9,760 bases of DNA, taken from Ignatzschineria sp. Lineage in GTDB: Bacteria; Pseudomonadota; Gammaproteobacteria; Cardiobacteriales; Wohlfahrtiimonadaceae. The stretch is taken from contig JASLEF010000174.1 in the NCBI GenBank assembly GCA_030151245.1, positions 1-9,760 on the forward strand. The letters are read 5' to 3'. Each line of letters begins with the position of its first letter. The first letter of the stretch is position 1. The position numbers and the translations under genes were made by a program. Below the pieces are notes generated by a model. The model saw only the letters and a program-made list of their open reading frames with translations. It was not told where the DNA came from and did no database searches. Shown in pieces: positions 5,801-9,760 of the stretch.

Positions 5801-6334
5801 TTATGGTTTAACAATCGTTAGGGTTGGCTTTTTAGCTTTTTTGCGAGTACTACTTTTTGTGCGCTCATGCTCATGATGATCTTGTGTTGAGTCTTGCTTT
5901 TCAGGCGTTGTTGTTGTCTCTTCAGGGAGCGGCGTTTCAGACTCAATAATATTAAGCTGCGGCTTTTGATGGGTTGTAATACTGGGGATTTTAATGATTG
6001 TTTCTTCAAAATAATCATTAGGAAGAGGCTCTGTTTCAAAGCCCATTCCTTCACCATTTTCTTGCGCGTAAATCGCTGCAACAGCACCGATAGGAACATT
6101 AATTTCTTGAGATACCCCTGAAAATCTTGCAGAAAAAGTAATCCAATCGTCGCCTAGAAAGAGATTATGAGTTGCAGAAGGTAAGATGTTTAAGATGATC
6201 TTACCTTCTGTAATAAACTGCTCAGGGACTTCAACGAATGGTAGCGTAGCATCCACGACGATATACGGCGTGCAATTATTGTCTAAAATCCATTCATATA
6301 ATGCACGTATAAAATAGGGCTTATTTGAAGTCAT
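5801..6334 (-). CDS. sspB: ClpXP adaptor SspB (stringent starvation protein B)
   Basis: Adaptor that binds the ssrA tag and delivers tagged, stalled-translation products to the ClpXP protease. The protein has 177 aa (E. coli 165). The folded substrate-binding domain spans about 1-105 and has PYFIRALYEWILDNNCTPYIVVD (6-28), GKIILNI (44-50), ITFSARFSG (65-73) and VPIGAVAAIYAQENGEGMGFE (80-100), all close to E. coli. A long acidic, Pro/Thr-rich linker (about 106-165) follows, then a basic tail ending in PTLTIVKP (170-177), the counterpart of the E. coli C-terminal ClpX-binding LRVVK. The start at 6334 has AAGGA 9 nt upstream, and this SD overlaps the TAA stop of sspA, 12 nt away, indicating translational coupling. 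Confidence 0.95.
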   Translation of the reverse strand: MTSNKPYFIRALYEWILDNNCTPYIVVDATLPFVEVPEQFITEGKIILNILPSATHNLFLGDDWITFSARFSGVSQEINVPIGAVAAIYAQENGEGMGFETEPLPNDYFEETIIKIPSITTHQKPQLNIIESETPLPEETTTTPEKQDSTQDHHEHERTKSSTRKKAKKPTLTIVKP

Positions 6335-6346
6335 GAGTTTGATTCC

Positions 6347-6955
6347 TTAGATAGTCTTCTCTTTTTTGTCGAATGCCATTTTAACACTCTCTTTTTCGAA
6401 TAAACGATCATAATAATCTAACACTGGTTGTGCTTTTTTAGGAAGGGGGATTTCTAAAAACTTCACCCACCATAAGAATGGGACAATTGTCGCATCAATG
6501 AGTGAGAAATCATCGCTTTGAAAATAGTTCGTTTGGCTGAATAAGGGTGCGTATGCAACTAATAGATCTGCAATCGCTTTATTAGTTTTATTATCCGCTG
6601 TTTTACGACCAATCAGCTTTTCTACTAAAGGATACCAATCATTGACGATTGTTTTTAAGGTTAAGCGGAATTTGGCTCTTAAAATAGGATCATTAGGAAG
6701 AAGTGGGGGATGAGGGAAACGCTCATCTAAAAACTCTAAAATAGTATCTGTATGATAGATCGCAATTTCACGAGTAATCAGGGTAGGTAGAATAACTTGT
6801 GGGTTTACTTCTAAAAGATCACCTGGTGGATTATTGGGGTCGACAATTACTGTTTCACAGGTGATGTTTTTCTCTAATAGCGTGACTTTAACGCGGTCAC
6901 CATCTAATGAGTTTTTTTCAGTGAATAGGGTAAATCCTGTGCGTCTTGTTGACAT
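6347..6955 (-). CDS. sspA: Stringent starvation protein A (GST-fold RNA polymerase-associated regulator)
   Basis: RNA-polymerase-associated transcription regulator in stationary phase and acid stress, with a glutathione-transferase fold but no expected transferase activity. The protein has 202 aa (E. coli 212). The thioredoxin-like N-domain contains LEKNITCE (27-34), NPPGDLLEVNP (42-52) and LPTLI (56-60). It leads into FLDERFPHPPLLP (75-87), which contains the Pro-His-Pro surface motif (81-83) needed for SspA function in E. coli. The helical C-domain has YFQSDDFSLIDATIVPFLWW (144-163). The ATG at 6953-6955 has a strong AAGGAG 9 nt upstream. It sits directly after petABC and before sspB, the order I recall from Pseudomonas. 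A terminator at the petC stop and a structured leader suggest independent control. Confidence 0.95.
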   Translation of the reverse strand: MSTRRTGFTLFTEKNSLDGDRVKVTLLEKNITCETVIVDPNNPPGDLLEVNPQVILPTLITREIAIYHTDTILEFLDERFPHPPLLPNDPILRAKFRLTLKTIVNDWYPLVEKLIGRKTADNKTNKAIADLLVAYAPLFSQTNYFQSDDFSLIDATIVPFLWWVKFLEIPLPKKAQPVLDYYDRLFEKESVKMAFDKKEKTI

Positions 6956-7010
6956 AATTATGCTCTCCTTAATCGCAAGTAAGGAGCAACTATAATTAAT
7001 TGCTCCTTAC
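6956..7010 (-). promoter_or_regulatory. sspA leader with two mutually exclusive hairpins
   Basis: In minus-strand order there are three segments. A (7010-7000) is GTAAGGAGCAA. B (6989-6979) is TTGCTCCTTAC. C (6971-6965) is TAAGGAG, which contains the sspA SD. A and B pair perfectly over 11 bp with a 10-nt loop. The CTCCTTA of B can instead pair with C over 7 bp with an 8-nt loop, hiding the SD. A and C share TAAGGAG, so they compete for B. A:B leaves the SD free and B:C closes it. The base pairing is read directly from the sequence. The switch, and any signal that sets it, is inference. The A:B hairpin is not followed by a good T-run, so it is not a standard terminator. Confidence 0.55.
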
Positions 7011-7014
7011 AGAT

Positions 7015-7043
7015 TTTATAATAGTTTTTGAATCATCGGAAAA
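7015..7043 (-). promoter_or_regulatory. Weak candidate promoter for sspA
   Basis: TATAAA at 7015-7020 on the minus strand has TTTTCC (7038-7043) as a poor -35 at 17-bp spacing. Its expected start near 7008 would fall inside segment A of the sspA leader. It lies just after the petC terminator, where a separate sspA promoter would be needed. Confidence 0.3.
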
Positions 7044-7063
7044 AAGTTTAAGTAATTACTTAA
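7040..7063 (-). terminator. Intrinsic terminator overlapping the petC stop codon
   Basis: A perfect 16-bp palindrome TTAAGTAATTACTTAA (7048-7063) forms a 6-bp hairpin with an AAUU loop. On the minus strand it is followed, two bases on, by six T residues (7045-7040). The petC TAA (7058-7056) lies in the loop and stem. The stem is A/T-rich, so termination may be partial and allow read-through into sspA. Confidence 0.5.
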
Positions 7064-7877
7064 CATCTTTCCAATACTCACGATTTAATGCATAGGCAAG
7101 AATCGTAAAGATCACTAAGAAACCGAGTACCCATGGACCATATTTTGCACGCTCTAATTGAGCCGGTTCTGCAACGTATGTGAGGAAGGTTGTAAGGTCA
7201 TTAACCGCTTTGCGATACTCAAGATCTGTCATTGCACCGTCAGATACTTTTTCGAGACCCACAACAACATCTTCAAATTGACATGCTTCTGGTTGACTAA
7301 GATCACATTCACCGATTGCTACCTGCTGAATAATTGGGCTATTAGTACCTTGAAGCTCAGCAAGAACGTGTGGCATACCTGCGTTAGGGAAAGCGATATT
7401 ATTCATTCCCGTTGGGCGACTCTCATCTTCATAGAACGAGAGAAGGTATTTGAAAATATAATCAGGACCTTTTGCTCGAGCAATTGTTGAGAGATCTGGT
7501 GGTGCAACACCTAACCACACCTGTGCATCGCGACGATCCATTGCTGTGTAAATAAGATCTCCATCTTTCGATCTAATAAACTCAGCCTCACGAGGATCAT
7601 AGCTTCCTGTATTGATCAGTTTTTGAATATCCTCTTCTTGAAGCCCCATATCACGAGCTGTGATGTTGTAACGTTGGAACTCTAGAGAGTGACAAGCAAG
7701 GCAGTAGTCCATATAAAGACGTGCACCTGATTGCATAGATTCATGGTTTGTTACATTGATCTGAGGAGTGCCAAGCTCCTTAAGAGCTTGGGCTGTTAAA
7801 TCTTCAGAAGTTTGTGCGTTAGCACTCGCTGCCATTAACATGAGGCAGCTCGTTAATAGAGTTACGATTTTTCTCAT
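7056..7877 (-). CDS. petC: Cytochrome c1 of the ubiquinol-cytochrome c reductase (bc1) complex
   Basis: Membrane-anchored c-type cytochrome that takes electrons from the Rieske protein and passes them to periplasmic cytochrome c. The protein has 273 aa. It has an N-terminal signal peptide with likely cleavage after ANA (residue 21), the haem-attachment motif CLACH (59-63), a candidate sixth ligand Met168 in NAGMPHVL, and a C-terminal membrane anchor (about 247-263) followed by the positive cytosolic tail NREYWKDVK. The pair Cys191 and Cys199 could form a disulfide. Its ATG overlaps the petB stop (ATGA, 4-nt overlap), with AAGGGTG inside petB serving as SD. It is the last gene of petABC, with a terminator at its stop codon. 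Confidence 0.97.
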   Translation of the reverse strand: MRKIVTLLTSCLMLMAASANAQTSEDLTAQALKELGTPQINVTNHESMQSGARLYMDYCLACHSLEFQRYNITARDMGLQEEDIQKLINTGSYDPREAEFIRSKDGDLIYTAMDRRDAQVWLGVAPPDLSTIARAKGPDYIFKYLLSFYEDESRPTGMNNIAFPNAGMPHVLAELQGTNSPIIQQVAIGECDLSQPEACQFEDVVVGLEKVSDGAMTDLEYRKAVNDLTTFLTYVAEPAQLERAKYGPWVLGFLVIFTILAYALNREYWKDVK

Positions 7878-9148
7878 TTCATTGTCACCCTTGTAGGAAC
7901 TGGTTTAACTTTACCCCATCTAGACCACCATGGCATACCAAGGAAGAAGATAAAGTAGAAGACAGTACAGATACGTGCAACTAATGTGCGAGCATCGTTT
8001 GCAGGTACAACACCTAAGTAACCTAACACGATGAAGCATACGACAAAGAGTGCGATCATAATCTTAATAAATGCACCTTTATAACGAATAGAGCGTACAG
8101 GGCTTCTATCTAACCATGGAAGGACAAATAGAACCGCAATTGAAGCACCCATCGCTAATACACCCCATATTTGAGTACCGAACCATGATGGAACTGCACG
8201 GAGAATGGTGTAGTAAGGTGTGAAGTACCATACAGGTGCAATATGCGCCGGCGTTGCTAACGGGTTAGCAGGCTCAAAGTTTGGTGCTTCAAGGAAGAGA
8301 CCATACATATCTGGTGCATAGAAGATAATTAATGCGAAGAAGATTAAGAATACGCCTACCGCAAATGTATCATGCACTGTGTAGTAAGGGTGGAATGGGA
8401 TTCCATCAACAGGATTACCGTTTTCATCTAGGTTATCTTTGATTTCAATACCATCAGGGTTGTTAGAGCCCACTTGATGAAGTGCAAGAATATGTGCAAC
8501 AACAAGTCCTACTAATACTAATGGGAGTGCGATTACATGAAGTGCAAAGAAGCGGCTTAAGGTCGCTTCAGAGATGACGAAGTCCCCACGAATACCTGTT
8601 ACTAATGTATCACCGATGTAAGGTATCGCTCCAAAGAGTGAGATAATTACTTGCGCACCCCAGAATGACATTTGCCCATATGGAAGTACATAACCCATAA
8701 AAGCTTCAGCCATGAGGATAAGGTAGATTAACATCCCGAAAATCCACACAAGTTCACGTGGCTTACGATGCGAACCGTAGATTAAGCCTCGGAACATATG
8801 CATATAGACCACAATAAAGAACATCGAAGCTCCTACTGCGTGCATATAACGTATGAGCCAGGTCCAGTTAGCATCACGCATAACCGCTGTTTCCAGCGCT
8901 GCATATGCAATAGGAATTCCTGTTGGGCCTAAAGCACCATCGGGTTTATAGTACATCACTAACCAAATACCTGTGAGGATCTGGTTAACAAGCATTACTG
9001 CAGCTAAAACACCGAAAACATAGAGCCAGTTAAAGTTTTTTGGCGCATAGTATTCAGTCGCATGGGTGCGGATAGCTCGACCAATAGGAAGGCGATACTC
9101 AACCCATTCGCCTAAGCGTTCTAATTTAGATTTTGATTGTGTAGACAT
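7874..9148 (-). CDS. petB: Cytochrome b of the bc1 complex
   Basis: Di-haem membrane subunit that carries the Qo and Qi quinone sites of complex III. The protein has 424 aa with about eight membrane helices. Haem ligand pairs are His103/His117 and His204/His219. The second pair has 14 intervening residues rather than the 13 of mitochondrial and alphaproteobacterial proteins, as is known for beta/gamma-proteobacteria. The Qo motif is PVWY (305-308) instead of PEWY, also typical of this group. Other conserved stretches are GYVLPYGQMSFWGAQV (152-167) and GSNNPDG (227-233). The start codon overlaps the petA stop by one base (TAATG), and the stop overlaps petC, so the three genes are tightly coupled. 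It appears intact. Confidence 0.97.
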   Translation of the reverse strand: MSTQSKSKLERLGEWVEYRLPIGRAIRTHATEYYAPKNFNWLYVFGVLAAVMLVNQILTGIWLVMYYKPDGALGPTGIPIAYAALETAVMRDANWTWLIRYMHAVGASMFFIVVYMHMFRGLIYGSHRKPRELVWIFGMLIYLILMAEAFMGYVLPYGQMSFWGAQVIISLFGAIPYIGDTLVTGIRGDFVISEATLSRFFALHVIALPLVLVGLVVAHILALHQVGSNNPDGIEIKDNLDENGNPVDGIPFHPYYTVHDTFAVGVFLIFFALIIFYAPDMYGLFLEAPNFEPANPLATPAHIAPVWYFTPYYTILRAVPSWFGTQIWGVLAMGASIAVLFVLPWLDRSPVRSIRYKGAFIKIMIALFVVCFIVLGYLGVVPANDARTLVARICTVFYFIFFLGMPWWSRWGKVKPVPTRVTMK

Positions 9149-9747
9149 TATGCAGCACCCTCCCCGCTAGTACCCACGATAACAGAGCTATCTGTTTTAT
9201 AGTAGTGATCAGGAACAAGTAAGTTAATTGGTGCGGGAAGATTCTTAAATACACGACCTGCTAAGTCAAATCGTGAGCCGTGACAAGCACAGAAGAAGCC
9301 ACCACGCCAAGCTGGACCTAAGTCTGCCGGAGCCACTTCAGGTCTAAATGTTGGTGAACAGCCTAAATGCGTACAGATTCCTACCAGAATTAAATACTCT
9401 GGCTTGATTGAACGATACTCATTTTGAGCATACGGAGGTTGTTGATCACTTGATGAATTAGGGTCTACTAAGGCATCAGGTGGAGAGGTGAGTAAACGAT
9501 CGAGCATCGCTTCTGTACGATTTAATACCCAAACTGGTTTACCTTGCCACTCAACACGGAGTAACTCTCCTGGGGAAAGCTTGGAAAGATCAACTTCAAC
9601 AGGCGCACCTGCACTTTTTGCACGTTGACTTGGCATCCAAGACTTAACAAAAGGAACGCCGAGAAATCCTGCCCCAAAAGCCGCAACAGCAACCGTTGCA
9701 TAGCTCAGGACTCGTCTCCTTTTATGATTAACATTCTCCGAACTCAT
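9148..9747 (-). CDS. petA: Rieske iron-sulfur subunit of the bc1 complex
   Basis: [2Fe-2S] protein that accepts the first electron from ubiquinol at the Qo site and shuttles it to cytochrome c1. The protein has 199 aa. The N-terminus has a Tat-type signal anchor: basic HKRRRVLSY (8-16) followed by one hydrophobic helix (about 17-35), expected to stay uncleaved. Cluster box I is CTHLGC (125-130) and box II CACHGS (153-158). By family homology Cys125, His127, Cys153 and His156 bind the cluster and Cys130-Cys155 form the disulfide. Box II has Ala where Pro is more common (CPCHGS). The ATG at 9745-9747 has GGAG 9 nt upstream (9757-9760), at the very edge of the window; the promoter lies outside. 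First gene of petABC. Confidence 0.97.
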   Translation of the reverse strand: MSSENVNHKRRRVLSYATVAVAAFGAGFLGVPFVKSWMPSQRAKSAGAPVEVDLSKLSPGELLRVEWQGKPVWVLNRTEAMLDRLLTSPPDALVDPNSSSDQQPPYAQNEYRSIKPEYLILVGICTHLGCSPTFRPEVAPADLGPAWRGGFFCACHGSRFDLAGRVFKNLPAPINLLVPDHYYKTDSSVIVGTSGEGAA

Positions 9748-9760
9748 GTTCTTCGTCTCC

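Noticed and set aside
5818..6099. A 93-codon minus-strand frame overlapping sspB
   Set aside because: It is a shifted-frame shadow of sspB, which matches its family along its length; the alternative protein is low-complexity Lys/Leu/Ser with no recognisable motif.
7158..7490. A 110-codon plus-strand frame opposite petC
   Set aside because: It lies wholly antisense to a fully conserved cytochrome c1 gene and shows no recognisable motif.

Overview
The window looks like chromosomal housekeeping DNA from a fairly AT-rich gammaproteobacterium. The evidence is a Kdo-activating enzyme (KdsB, so LPS and an outer membrane), phosphatidylserine decarboxylase, the petA-petB-petC then sspA-sspB gene order that I know from pseudomonads and relatives, and a cytochrome b with the PVWY Qo motif and wide second haem-ligand spacing found in beta/gamma-proteobacteria. 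I cannot name the species. No mobile element, tRNA, rRNA, CRISPR array or phage gene is visible, and no obvious accessory island.

Layout from left to right. The 5' end of rpsF (minus) runs off the left edge, with its own promoter and a structured leader. Next are psd and kdsB, both minus and probably one unit transcribed kdsB to psd from an extended -10 promoter. Positions 1932-2859 form a 928-bp AT-rich stretch with no credible gene. It holds a DnaA-box cluster, several inverted repeats and one orphan terminator-like structure. It separates kdsB from mazG and xseA (plus strand, 6 bp apart). From 5056 to the right edge everything is on the minus strand again: petA, petB and petC with overlapping stop and start codons, a terminator at the petC stop, then sspA, sspB and an alpha/beta hydrolase.

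Together the genes cover envelope synthesis (psd for phosphatidylethanolamine, kdsB for CMP-Kdo), nucleotide-pool and DNA maintenance (mazG, xseA), respiration (the cytochrome bc1 complex), stress and proteolysis control (sspA, sspB), and translation (rpsF).

No undescribed multi-gene system was found. The best leads are regulatory. Both rpsF and sspA have leaders in which an upstream CTCCTT element can pair with the Shine-Dalgarno sequence. The sspA leader also carries a second copy of the SD sequence that could compete for that element, giving a possible two-state RNA switch. The DnaA-box cluster in the long gene-free gap is the third lead, although G excess on the plus strand on both sides argues against a normal replication origin.
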